11,293 nt of DNA from Deltaproteobacteria bacterium (GCA_030604545.1 JAUVVS010000025.1:1-11293); one strand, 5' to 3'. Numbered from the stretch's first letter, positions 1 through 7,091 are shown. The notes: generated by a model not told the origin, from the letters alone. Translations and numbers: made by a program.

Positions 1-122
1 CGTGTAAAACTCGCGCATAAGTGAGTGTAAAGAAAGAAGTTTGAGGTCAGACAATTACACGGCTGAAAATTTAATCACCTTTCAAGCTTATTTGTATAAA
101 CTGGTTTCAAAGGGCTAAAGTG

Positions 123-1106
123 TTACGCTTCAATCAATTTATTAGCAATAAAGCATGCTGCTTTGTGGCCGCCGTTAAGGCTTATAAGTTGCGGCTTTTC
201 CTTTGCGCATCTTTCAAATTCATGGGGACACCGGTCCCGAAAATGACATCCCGATGGGTAATGCAAAGGCGACGGTACCTGACCGGAAATTGCTTTCAAC
301 CTCTTTTTATTTCCTGAAAGTTTAGGAATCGATTTTAAGAGTTCCCGGGTATAAGGGTGTGCTGGTTCTGAAAAAATGTCGGTTTTTGTACCTTCCTCTG
401 CTATCCTTGATGCATACATAACAAGAACCCGGTCACACATTTCCCAGATAACCCCTAAATCATGAGTAATCAGCAGCATGGATGTTTGTTCTTGCCTCAT
501 TTCCCGGATCAGCTCAAAGACCTGGGCCTGTATAGTAACATCAAGAGCCGTCGTCGGCTCATCGGCAATGATAAGCTCCGGTTCCAGCATCAACGCCATT
601 GCAATCATGATCCTCTGCTGCATGCCCCCGGAAAGCTGATGAGGATATGCGAACATCCCTTCACCGGCATCTGGAATTCTTACTTTTTCCAACCAGCTTT
701 CTGCGATATTCCAGGCTTCTTTATTGGTCAATTTTTGATGAAGGCGAAGAGCTTCAACCATCTGTTGACCTATTCTTTGTAGTGGCGACAAAGCGGTTGA
801 AGGTTCCTGGAAGATCATGCTGATTGCCTTGCCTCTGATTTTTCGAATTTCAGTTGCATCTAATTTCAAAAGGTCCATACCATTAAAGGCAATTTTACCC
901 TTTTCAATGATGCCCGGCGGCGAGGGAATAAGGCGAGGTATGCTTAGCGCCGTCACTGTTTTGCCGCAGCCGGATTCGCCTACCAGCCCGACGATTTCAC
1001 CTCTGTTGATATGAAATGAAACATCGTCAACAGCATTAAAAACACCTTCGTCTGTTCTAAAGGCAACCGTAAGGTTGTTTATTTTAAGTAATTGTGTGTT
1101 AATCAT
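123..1106 (-). CDS. Oligopeptide/dipeptide-type ABC importer ATPase (327 aa)
   Basis: ATP-hydrolysing subunit that powers a peptide-type ABC importer at the cytoplasmic face of the inner membrane. Visible motifs: Walker A GESGCGKT (residues 43-50), Q-loop Q100, signature LSGGM (158-162), Walker B LIIADEP (178-184) and H-loop H215. The C-terminal oligopeptide-transporter extension begins near HPYTREL (250-256) and holds cysteines C287, C293, C300 and C318; this cysteine cluster is typical of DppD/OppD proteins, and in some family members it has been reported to bind an iron-sulfur cluster. The ATG overlaps the yejE stop as ATGA, so translation is probably coupled. E. coli YejF fuses two ATPase halves in about 530 aa; this protein is one half only. 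A partner ATPase, if any, is not between here and the window edge. The match to a peptide importer is firm; the exact substrate is not known. Confidence 0.93.
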   Translation of the reverse strand: MINTQLLKINNLTVAFRTDEGVFNAVDDVSFHINRGEIVGLVGESGCGKTVTALSIPRLIPSPPGIIEKGKIAFNGMDLLKLDATEIRKIRGKAISMIFQEPSTALSPLQRIGQQMVEALRLHQKLTNKEAWNIAESWLEKVRIPDAGEGMFAYPHQLSGGMQQRIMIAMALMLEPELIIADEPTTALDVTIQAQVFELIREMRQEQTSMLLITHDLGVIWEMCDRVLVMYASRIAEEGTKTDIFSEPAHPYTRELLKSIPKLSGNKKRLKAISGQVPSPLHYPSGCHFRDRCPHEFERCAKEKPQLISLNGGHKAACFIANKLIEA

Positions 1107-2722
1107 TCCAAGCGGGTGTATCTTTTGGGATCATAGGCGTTTCTAATACCTTCACCAACAAAGACACTGAGAAGCATAACAATAAACAACGCCAGTGACG
1201 GATAAAGGATGAGCCACCAAGCCCACCGATATTGCTGGGCCTGAAAGAGAAGCTCTCCCCAGCTGGGTGTGGGTGGTGGAAGTCCGAATCCGAGATAGTC
1301 AAGGGCGGCTAACGCTCCGATTGCGCCGACCAGTGAAAAAGGAAAAAAGGTGATGACAGGCACCATGCCGTTTGGCAAAATATGTTTAAATATGATTTTA
1401 TATGAAGATATACCCATGCATTTTGCAGCCTCCACAAACGGCTGTTTCCGCAAGCGGAGAAACTCTGCACGGATATAGTAAGAAATACCGATCCAATTGA
1501 AAAGCCCGTAACAGAACAGAAGCAAGGAAAAGCTTCGTCCGTAGGTCGATCCCATGAGAATCATAATATACAAAAATGGAAGTGCACTCCAGATTTCAAT
1601 GAGGCGTTGAGCAGTTATATCCAAGATCCCGCCAAAATATCCTTGTAGGGATACTGTGATAATACCCAGGATCATAGAACCGGCGACAAGCATCAGCCCA
1701 AAAGTCATTGATGTTCTAAGACCGTATAATACTCTTGCAAGGACATCTCTCCCTGCGCTGTCGATGCCCATCAGGTGCCCTTTAACAGGCGCAAAGGGAA
1801 AGCGAACATCTTCCTTTATAAAAGCAATCGTATAGTTTCTGCTGCCGATGGTAAGCCGAAGGGTATCGACAGGGCCGAAAAAACGGCTTTGCACAAGGTC
1901 TAAAAGTTCTTTTCTGTCATGATCTGAAATATCGTTCCATAGGTTTGAATTGTGCCCAATATTCTCTTTAATGATTTCGAGTTGCCTGTTAAAAACGAAT
2001 TCTTGCGCTTGCTGACTTGCAGCTTTATCTTCCGGCTCAACCTCGCTTAATGTAATTCTGACTGTTTTTGGAGGCCTTTTTCTAGGAGAAAAGGTGGATA
2101 GAATAATGATTGTTTCTTTACCGTCATAACGTTTGGTTTTATATGAAAATGAAGGAGCTTTTTGGTTGGCAAATCGTATTTCAACAGCCTGCCTAAAAAC
2201 TTGAGGGATAGAGAAGTATTCAGTAAGATCAAGACCTTTTACTTCTCTTTCTTTTTTATCTATAAAAGATCCAAAACGTGCAGATCTTACAATGGAATAA
2301 TCCTTTCTTATATTTACAGTACCTATCATCGGCATGGGAGTGATCTTAAGGGTTATAAGATCTGAAACTGCGATCGATTTTGGATCAATGCTTTCATAAG
2401 GACCGAATGGAATTGGTGTAAAAATCATATAATTGTCGGGGTTGTTCCTAAAAGCAGGGCTGTTATTGATCTTGTGATAATCGGGTCTTGTTTGTTTACC
2501 GCTTCCGGTAAACTCATTTTCGGGGTAAAACTTAAGGACAGGAAAATATGATTTTTCTTGGAATCTGACATACAGAGGAACACTGTTGCAAATAAGTTCT
2601 GAGCAGAAACTTACAAGAAAAAGAATGGTAATGATCCATAACGAGAAATAGGCACGTTTCATTTCCTTAAAGCGCATAAGCCGTTTTCTTGTTATCGGAT
2701 TTTTAAAGGCTTTAACAATCAT
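1103..2722 (-). CDS. yejE: YejE-like ABC transporter inner-membrane permease with enlarged periplasmic region (539 aa)
   Basis: Membrane permease of a Yej-type (peptide/microcin C) importer, pairing with YejB. The N-terminus resembles E. coli YejE: a basic stretch, one membrane segment (about 27-46) ending in a CSEL motif, then a YFPVLKFYPE-like stretch (59-68) and FGPYESI (106-112). The transport core starts near HLMGIDSAGRDVLAR (316-330), followed by several hydrophobic helices and the EAA loop that contacts the ATPase (EAAKCMGIS, 431-439). E. coli YejE is about 341 aa; the extra length, roughly 200 residues, lies between about 113 and 310, mostly hydrophilic and predicted to be periplasmic. 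The start is 6 bp downstream of the yejB stop, and the stop overlaps the ATPase start, so the three genes form an operon. Family assignment is firm; the role of the extra segment is unknown. Confidence 0.92.
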   Translation of the reverse strand: MIVKAFKNPITRKRLMRFKEMKRAYFSLWIITILFLVSFCSELICNSVPLYVRFQEKSYFPVLKFYPENEFTGSGKQTRPDYHKINNSPAFRNNPDNYMIFTPIPFGPYESIDPKSIAVSDLITLKITPMPMIGTVNIRKDYSIVRSARFGSFIDKKEREVKGLDLTEYFSIPQVFRQAVEIRFANQKAPSFSYKTKRYDGKETIIILSTFSPRKRPPKTVRITLSEVEPEDKAASQQAQEFVFNRQLEIIKENIGHNSNLWNDISDHDRKELLDLVQSRFFGPVDTLRLTIGSRNYTIAFIKEDVRFPFAPVKGHLMGIDSAGRDVLARVLYGLRTSMTFGLMLVAGSMILGIITVSLQGYFGGILDITAQRLIEIWSALPFLYIMILMGSTYGRSFSLLLFCYGLFNWIGISYYIRAEFLRLRKQPFVEAAKCMGISSYKIIFKHILPNGMVPVITFFPFSLVGAIGALAALDYLGFGLPPPTPSWGELLFQAQQYRWAWWLILYPSLALFIVMLLSVFVGEGIRNAYDPKRYTRLE

Positions 2723-2728
2723 TCCCTT

Positions 2729-3775
2729 TTATACGTTTTCCTGAAAAGTTATTCGGGGATCAATAAGGACATACAAAAAGTCCGACAGGATGTTTCCAAC
2801 AAGACCCAATATGGCGGTGAGAGAAAGAATACCCATGAATACGGGATAATCGCGGCCTACAATTGCTTCAAGGCTCAGACGGCCCATACCCGGTATTTCA
2901 AAAACCTGTTCTATAATCACAGATCCCGCAAACATGACGGTTAAAATGGAACCGAAACCGGTTGCTATAGGGACTAAGGAGTTGCGGAGGGCATGTCCCC
3001 AGACGGCTCGGGTAAAACTGCCACCTTTTGCCAGGACGGTTCGTATATAGTCTTTACCGATTTGCTCAAGAAGAGAATTTTTCATCAGGAGGGTTAATAC
3101 GGCAAAATTTCCGATCATATAACAGAGAACAGGAAGAAACATATGCATAAAGATGTCCTTCGTCTTTTCCAAAAACGTCAGGTCAATAAAATTGTCTGAA
3201 TGAAATCCGGATATAGGAAAAAAGTCCCATAGGCCTTCCACTGTGCCGCAGAAAAGCATTTTCAGGACCATTCCAAATGCAAAGGCTGGAATGGCATAAC
3301 CCACAAAGACAGTTATACTCGATATCAGATCAAACATTTTATCGTGACGTAGAGCTTTGATTATGCCAAGTGGGATACACACCAGATATGAAAGAATAAA
3401 GCCTGTTATTCCAAAAACAAGCGAAACCTTAAACCGTTGGCTGATAAGCTGCCAGGCTGTTTTGTTGGGAAACTTATAGGATTCCATCTTCATGCCGATT
3501 CTGTCCGTCACGAGCCATTTCCAGTATCGCTTGTAAAAGGGCTTATCAAAACCAAAGTGTGCTTCTATGGCTTTACGCTGCTCTTCGGAAAGAGATCCTG
3601 AGACGCCGGCACCTCCGCCTGATTCGCCGGCACCGATACCTTTCATCTGCATGATAATCTGTTCTACAGGGCCGCCAGGTACAAACTGGATAAGCCCGAA
3701 ACATAGTACGGTAATGCCCAAAAAAGTCGGGATCACGAGCAAAAATCGTCTTATAAAATAGTCGAGTCTTTCCAT
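2729..3775 (-). CDS. yejB: YejB-like ABC transporter inner-membrane permease (348 aa)
   Basis: First permease of the Yej-type peptide importer, forming the membrane channel with YejE. The start MERLDYFIRRFLLVIPT aligns with the usual YejB beginning (one helix, then FVPGGPVEQ at 31-39). A Gly/Ser-rich stretch (46-62, GIGAGESGGGAG) follows, then further membrane helices (about 116-140, 150-176, 208-232, 268-290, 312-336) and the EAA-like loop around 241-265 (KDYIRTVLAKGG). Length is close to the family norm. The start codon lies 3 bp from the end of the transposable element at 3779-4816 and 7 bp after the transposase stop. No strong ribosome binding site is visible in that spacer (the bases just upstream read CCCCAAT). 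Expression may therefore depend on read-through and translational coupling from the transposase gene, which is inference. A yejA gene, often found upstream, is not present. Confidence 0.92.
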   Translation of the reverse strand: MERLDYFIRRFLLVIPTFLGITVLCFGLIQFVPGGPVEQIIMQMKGIGAGESGGGAGVSGSLSEEQRKAIEAHFGFDKPFYKRYWKWLVTDRIGMKMESYKFPNKTAWQLISQRFKVSLVFGITGFILSYLVCIPLGIIKALRHDKMFDLISSITVFVGYAIPAFAFGMVLKMLFCGTVEGLWDFFPISGFHSDNFIDLTFLEKTKDIFMHMFLPVLCYMIGNFAVLTLLMKNSLLEQIGKDYIRTVLAKGGSFTRAVWGHALRNSLVPIATGFGSILTVMFAGSVIIEQVFEIPGMGRLSLEAIVGRDYPVFMGILSLTAILGLVGNILSDFLYVLIDPRITFQENV

Positions 3776-3778
3776 ATT

Positions 3779-3805
3779 GGGGTCACATCTTGATTAATGC
3801 ATTAA
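3779..3805. repeat. Left terminal inverted repeat of the RAYT element (27 bp)
   Basis: Exact reverse complement of 4790-4816. Begins GGGGTCACATCTTGATT and ends with palindrome TTAATGCATTAA. Contains the transposase stop codon and its last few codons. Confidence 0.9.
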
Positions 3806-4748
3806 GACTATCTAACTTATCCTTAAATATCTTATCTTCACGGAGCCTGTTTCTAACGATACTGACCCGCCTGCTTACGGAAGAGCATGATAAACCAAAC
3901 AACTTTGCCACCTTTTGGTTTGTGAAACGCCCCATATTCCAGAGAACATAAATCATTAAATCTCTATCGGCTTTATCTGTCTCAGATATTCTTAAAGACT
4001 CCCGAAACGCCTCAAGATTACATCCCAGAAGCTTTGATATCCTGTTTATCAGTTTTTCTGGATCATGATCTCTTAACAACTTGATTTGTTGCGGCATTTC
4101 AGGATGTGGAGTTTCTTTTAAAAATCGGGATTTGAGTTTATCAGCAAATTCTGTCGTTCCAACAAAAAGACCATAGTGAATATCTTCAAATATTGATTTT
4201 TCCTCACCCGAATACTGCTGTATTTTTTTTCGATATACTTGATGTGGGTTCTTGGCATTAAATTGAGAAAGGATGGTTATGGTTTGAAGCCATTCAGGAG
4301 ACTTTCGGCTATAGGCATAAATAGGATAACTACTCCATTTATAATCCATCAGTCGTTTGACGATACCAGCACGCATGGGATTTCCATGAATATAGCAGGA
4401 TACCTGAATCAGGTAAGCGTCATTTTGTATAATAAGGCTTTTGAAACGGCCCTGAAATAAATGACCGGAACGAACATGACGGTTATTAAACCGCCTTGTG
4501 TAGGTAACGCCCATCCATTGCATGGCTTTTGAAAGGTTTGCATTATTAGTCCGAAGGAGAATATGATAGTGGTTGTTCATTAGCACATAGGCAAAAATAT
4601 CCACGTCAAATCGATCTGACATTTCACCTATCAGATTGATGAAACCGTTGCGGTCTTTATCATCTATAAAAATATCCCCCAGTTCGTTTCCCCTTGAAAG
4701 AACGTGATAGAGCGCCCCTTGAAATTCAATTCGCCATGGTCTTGACAT
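3783..4748 (-). CDS. REP-associated tyrosine transposase (RAYT, Y1/HUH family, 321 aa)
   Basis: Single-strand DNA transposase related to IS200/IS605 TnpA; RAYTs act on REP-type palindromes. The N-terminal half carries the family start (RPWRIEFQGALYHVLSRGN), the metal-binding HUH motif as HYH (60-62, in MNNHYHILL), the conserved GHLFQGRFKS (95-104), and YIHGNPMRAG (119-128), where Y119 is the likely catalytic tyrosine. The C-terminal part (about 265-302) has a helix-turn-helix like DnaA domain IV (FTNQKVAKLFGLSCSSVSRR), common in one RAYT group. The frame is intact. A promoter-like sequence lies so close upstream that the mRNA may be leaderless. The stop codon is inside the left terminal repeat, 7 bp before yejB. 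The family call is firm; activity is not shown. Confidence 0.92.
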   Translation of the reverse strand: MSRPWRIEFQGALYHVLSRGNELGDIFIDDKDRNGFINLIGEMSDRFDVDIFAYVLMNNHYHILLRTNNANLSKAMQWMGVTYTRRFNNRHVRSGHLFQGRFKSLIIQNDAYLIQVSCYIHGNPMRAGIVKRLMDYKWSSYPIYAYSRKSPEWLQTITILSQFNAKNPHQVYRKKIQQYSGEEKSIFEDIHYGLFVGTTEFADKLKSRFLKETPHPEMPQQIKLLRDHDPEKLINRISKLLGCNLEAFRESLRISETDKADRDLMIYVLWNMGRFTNQKVAKLFGLSCSSVSRRVSIVRNRLREDKIFKDKLDSLNALIKM

Positions 4749-4755
4749 AGTTAGA

Positions 4756-4784
4756 TTAATATCACCGATGAATATTCATGTCAA
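4756..4784 (-). promoter_or_regulatory. Sigma70-type promoter for the RAYT gene, with palindrome in spacer
   Basis: On the minus strand: -35 TTGACA (4779-4784, perfect), 17-bp spacer, -10 TATTAA (4756-4761) preceded by TGA, an extended -10. The expected start point falls at or within a base or two of the ATG at 4748, so the transcript may be leaderless. The spacer contains the perfect palindrome ATGAATATTCAT (4768-4779), which could be an operator. The site lies between the transposase start and the right terminal repeat, so it travels with the element and could also drive yejB-yejE by read-through. Confidence 0.55.
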
Positions 4785-4789
4785 CTTAG

Positions 4790-4816
4790 TTAATGCATTA
4801 ATCAAGATGTGACCCC
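4790..4816. repeat. Right terminal inverted repeat of the RAYT element (27 bp)
   Basis: Exact reverse complement of 3779-3805; reads inward from GACCCC at 4811-4816. The sequence outside it (GAAATCATTG) does not match the sequence outside the left end. Confidence 0.9.
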
Positions 4817-5171
4817 GAAATCATTGTTGCGGTTCCTGGTTGCTTGTTACTCGCCCTCAAATGAATGAGTTCAAACAGTGATCAGTGATTAGTACAAATA
4901 ATCATGATATTTCAAGATGTTGTTAACCAGATTGACTTTAGCCCGGTTTTTTGGGGTTGGAAACGTCCTTAACTCATCGGACATGCTCTGAAGCGGCAGC
5001 AGGTGGTTATCAAGACAGGAGAATCAAGGGGCGTTCCCGATATTCTTCCTGCTTAAAAAAGGTTAAATTGTCTATAATTGAATATGAAAAAAAAATCAAT
5101 GAACTATTGATTAATTCCGCCATATAACACCACAATGTGGTATAATATAATGATATTACAATATTTTTTTC
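4817..5171. other. Intergenic stretch without a convincing gene
   Basis: About 350 bp between the transposable element and the promoter of the first response-regulator gene. The minus strand holds a 40-45 codon open stretch ending at a TAA at 4889-4891 whose translation (including DELRTFPTPKNRAKVN) looks protein-like. It has no recognised family and may be a gene relic. It does not resemble a YejA end. The stretch becomes very AT-rich toward 5090-5170. Confidence 0.4.
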
Positions 5172-5201
5172 TTGACATGATTTTCGAAAGTCTGCTATTA
5201 T
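5172..5201 (+). promoter_or_regulatory. Sigma70-type promoter for the first regulator gene
   Basis: TTGACA (5172-5177), 18-bp spacer, TATTAT (5196-5201), inside an AT-rich stretch. The predicted start near 5208 gives a leader of about 150 nt before the ATG at 5357. Confidence 0.6.
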
Positions 5202-5246
5202 AGTAGTAATTGTCAAAAATATGTTCCGTTTCGATTTTTACAAACA

Positions 5247-5321
5247 GAGGCTTCAAAAGCCTCCGAACAAAGACCATCAACATTAATTCCCGGGATCTTT
5301 TGCTCAGCACGGGTCCCGTGC
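5247..5321 (+). promoter_or_regulatory. Two perfect hairpins in the leader of the first regulator gene
   Basis: Hairpin 1: GAGGCTT-CAA-AAGCCTC (5247-5263). Hairpin 2: GCACGG-GTC-CCGTGC (5307-5321). Neither is followed by a T-run, so they are not ordinary intrinsic terminators. They could shape mRNA stability or translation, or be protein-binding sites. No known riboswitch was recognised. Confidence 0.35.
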
Positions 5322-5356
5322 AAAGGATGATTTTGGAATGATCGTATAGAGGAGAA

Positions 5357-6613
5357 ATGGACAAGGTTTTAATTGCAGATGACGATCTAGAGATTCAAAG
5401 GATTCTCCAGAGTGGCTTGGAAAGATACAAAGACAAATTCGAGGTCATACTTGCTAACAATGGTGAGGAGGCCATTAGTGTCTTGGAGCAAGGGGACATT
5501 TCCGTGTTGGTAACAGATATTCGAATGCCCAAAATCGATGGCCTGGCTCTTTTGGCGTACATAAGCGAAAACTACCCTGAAATCCCGTGCATCGTAATGA
5601 CGGGCTACCCAACAGCGGATATGCAGGAAAGAGTCTCAAAAGATACCCTCCATTTCCTCCAAAAACCATTCAAGATAGGTACACTCGCCCAGGCCATAAC
5701 CGAGGCCTTGGACCGAGATATTCCGGCTGGGTCTTTGGATGGGATATCAGTTGCCAATATTCTGCAACTGATTGAAATAGAGGAGAAAACGTGCCTTATT
5801 GAAATTGTTTCGACCGTCGGCGGAAAAGGGCTTTTTTATTTCAAAGACGGCGAATTGTATGATGCCATTTCTGGTAACCTTAAAGGAGAAGAGGCAGCTC
5901 TTGAGATAATTGTAATGGAAAAACCAAAAATCCGCTTCAGGAATATTCCCAATAAAAAGATTGCCAGGCGGATAAAAACAGGGCTTACGGGCCTGATCAT
6001 GGAGGCGGCGAGACTCAAGGATGAATCGAGTGTAGAAGAGGAAGGGGATCTGCATGAAATGGATGAGATGGAGGTAATCGAGAATAGTCTCATGCCTGAG
6101 GAGGAAACAGGCCTTGATGGAGCTGAGGCAACAATAACTGAAATAACTGAAGATGTAACAAGAGATACTGAACAGATAATGGAAGATTATCTATTAACCA
6201 AAAGAAAGGAGGACGGTGTTATGGCAGACATCAATGAAAAACTGGTACAATTCAAAGAGGTAAACGGATTTATGGGTGTTGGCACATTTACCCCTGGAGG
6301 GGAGCTCCTGGGAATGGTCACCGAAGGCGACATCAATATGGAGCAGGTAGGTATTTTAGCCAATAATGCTTTGCTTAACTCACAGAAGACCTCGTTGGAG
6401 ATGGGAACCGGAAGGGGTCAATTACTTCATATTGAGGCGGAAAAGGCCCACATCCTGGTGCGTTGCCTCAATGAAGGGAACGATCCCCTTAAGTCCGAAC
6501 CCGGGAAGGCCCATTTTCACACTGTACTTGTCCTGTCAACTGAAGGCCAGGTAGGCATGGGCAAAATGAGGCTTAATCAGATCGTAGATTCCATGGCGGA
6601 AGACCTTCGTTGA
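5357..6613 (+). CDS. Response regulator: REC + DUF4388 + roadblock/LC7 domains (418 aa)
   Basis: Probable signalling protein. Residues 1-120 form a receiver domain with acidic pair D8/D9, phosphoacceptor D54 (in VTDIRMPKIDG), T82 and K103 (QKPF). Residues about 125-225 match DUF4388: SLDGISVANILQLIE, a GKGLFYFKDGELYDA strand pair, GEEAALEI and a helix ending EAARLKDESSVE. An acidic linker (226-288) leads to a roadblock/LC7-type domain (about 290-418), a fold known from MglB and related regulators of small GTPases. There is no DNA-binding domain, so output is probably by protein contact. The start is supported by GAGGAG just upstream. An in-frame ribosome binding site sits at the roadblock boundary (M289). 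Paralogue of the gene at 7092. No histidine kinase or GTPase is in the window, so partners are unknown. Confidence 0.92.
   Translation: MDKVLIADDDLEIQRILQSGLERYKDKFEVILANNGEEAISVLEQGDISVLVTDIRMPKIDGLALLAYISENYPEIPCIVMTGYPTADMQERVSKDTLHFLQKPFKIGTLAQAITEALDRDIPAGSLDGISVANILQLIEIEEKTCLIEIVSTVGGKGLFYFKDGELYDAISGNLKGEEAALEIIVMEKPKIRFRNIPNKKIARRIKTGLTGLIMEAARLKDESSVEEEGDLHEMDEMEVIENSLMPEEETGLDGAEATITEITEDVTRDTEQIMEDYLLTKRKEDGVMADINEKLVQFKEVNGFMGVGTFTPGGELLGMVTEGDINMEQVGILANNALLNSQKTSLEMGTGRGQLLHIEAEKAHILVRCLNEGNDPLKSEPGKAHFHTVLVLSTEGQVGMGKMRLNQIVDSMAEDLR
5991..6038 (+). repeat. 48-bp block identical to 7732-7779
   Basis: Exact match over 48 bases between the two regulator genes, from GCCTGATCATGG to GAGTGTAGAAG. 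It encodes the end of DUF4388 (LIMEAARLKDESSVE) with no synonymous change, although surrounding regions differ much more. Suggests recent recombination or gene conversion, or selection on the DNA itself. Confidence 0.85.
6207..6223 (+). promoter_or_regulatory. Internal ribosome binding site and in-frame ATG at the roadblock domain (first regulator)
   Basis: AGGAGG (6207-6212), 8 nt, ATG (6221-6223), in frame as M289 followed by Ala. The full core match is AAAGGAGG (6205-6212). Initiation here would give a free 130-aa roadblock protein ending at 6613. The same arrangement with the same spacing occurs in the paralogue. Confidence 0.6.
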
Positions 6614-6818
6614 TCTGCATAGGAGGCTGTCCGAGAATAGCCTCATTACACCGGAAAAAAAATTGGAAGTATTCTAAGATATACTCGTGTCTAAATCATA
6701 AGTCAACGAAAACACAATCACAATGAGATACGAATTATTTATGATAAAAACAAGATATAGTGTTTTTTATATTGACAACATCTATACTTTGTGGTAATCT
6801 TCTTTTTCGATCGATACC
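6614..6818 (+). other. AT-rich spacer with hairpin and possible promoter
   Basis: No gene seen. A hairpin GAGGCT...AGCCTC (6623-6644, 10-nt loop) follows the first regulator gene but lacks a T-run. A promoter-like pair TTGACA (6772-6777) and TAATCT (6795-6800), with 17-bp spacer and an extended TGG before the -10, precedes the GNAT fragment and second regulator gene. Confidence 0.4.
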
Positions 6819-7031
6819 GTGATGGTCCCCGCTTCCCACAGAGGCCAAGGTATGGGGACATTTTTGGTCAATCAGGTTCGCACCTTGGCCGATAGTATGG
6901 GCAACCCCGTTTTATTCTCTGCCCGTCCAATCGGAGCTTTTAGTGAAGAGAAACTCCAACGGCTTGGTTTTGAAGTCTATGACGCGGGGTTTTCAAGGGC
7001 TTATATGCTTCGAAAGCCGGGCGGAATATGA
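6819..7031 (+). pseudogene. Truncated GNAT acetyltransferase (C-terminal half only)
   Basis: An open frame of 70 codons matching the second half of a GNAT N-acetyltransferase. It has the acetyl-CoA pyrophosphate-binding motif HRGQGMGTFLV (R-G-Q-G-M-G), then a helix, ARPIGAFSEEKLQRLGFEVYD and a last strand ending YMLRK. The first half of the fold (about 70-80 residues) is absent, and the DNA upstream is AT-rich with no matching frame. The frame can start at GTG 6819 or ATG 6822 but has no clear ribosome binding site. It sits 60 bp upstream of the second regulator gene. A second, more decayed relative lies at about 8436-8664. Most likely a non-functional remnant; a short expressed protein cannot be excluded. 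Confidence 0.75.
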
Positions 7032-7066
7032 GTAAGAGCAGGGGAAAGTGTCAGGCAATCGTAGTG

Positions 7067-7087
7067 AGTAAATGAGTGAAAGTAGGT
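7067..7087 (+). repeat. 21-bp leader repeat (copy 1), identical to 9311-9331
   Basis: Sequence beginning AGTAAATGAGTGAAAGT lies just upstream of the second regulator start. It is repeated exactly at 9311-9331 within longer, less perfect similarity (about 7037-7092 versus 9281-9336). Marks a duplicated leader. Confidence 0.85.
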
Positions 7088-7091
7088 ACCT

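Larger units (their letters stand above)
3779..4816 (-). mobile_element. IS-like element with RAYT transposase and 27-bp perfect inverted ends
   Basis: A 1,038-bp unit bounded by identical inverted repeats (3779-3805 and 4790-4816) that start GGGGTCACATC and end in the 12-bp palindrome TTAATGCATTAA. It holds one gene, a Y1/HUH transposase. The last residues and the stop codon of that gene lie inside the left repeat. No target-site duplication is seen at the borders, as expected for HUH transposases. It sits immediately upstream of yejB in the same orientation. Perfect repeats and an intact frame suggest a fairly recent or still active copy, but this is inference from a single copy. Confidence 0.82.

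Noticed and set aside
1..61. CGTGTAA...TTACACG inverted repeat at the left edge as terminator of the importer operon
   Set aside because: Only 7 bp separated by over 45 nt, no T-run in the minus-strand direction.
3776..4826. Target-site duplication around the RAYT element
   Set aside because: Left flank (CATATT) and right flank (GAAATC) do not match; HUH enzymes usually make none.
4817..5022. Remnant of yejA upstream of the transposon
   Set aside because: The minus-strand open stretch there does not resemble the end of a YejA-type binding protein.
5221..5286. 21-codon ORF in the leader of the first regulator, possible leader peptide
   Set aside because: No ribosome binding site and no special codon run; likely chance.
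5104..5364. 86-codon minus-strand frame over the promoter and leader of the first regulator
   Set aside because: It runs antisense through a good promoter, two hairpins and a very AT-rich stretch, with no domain and no ribosome binding site.
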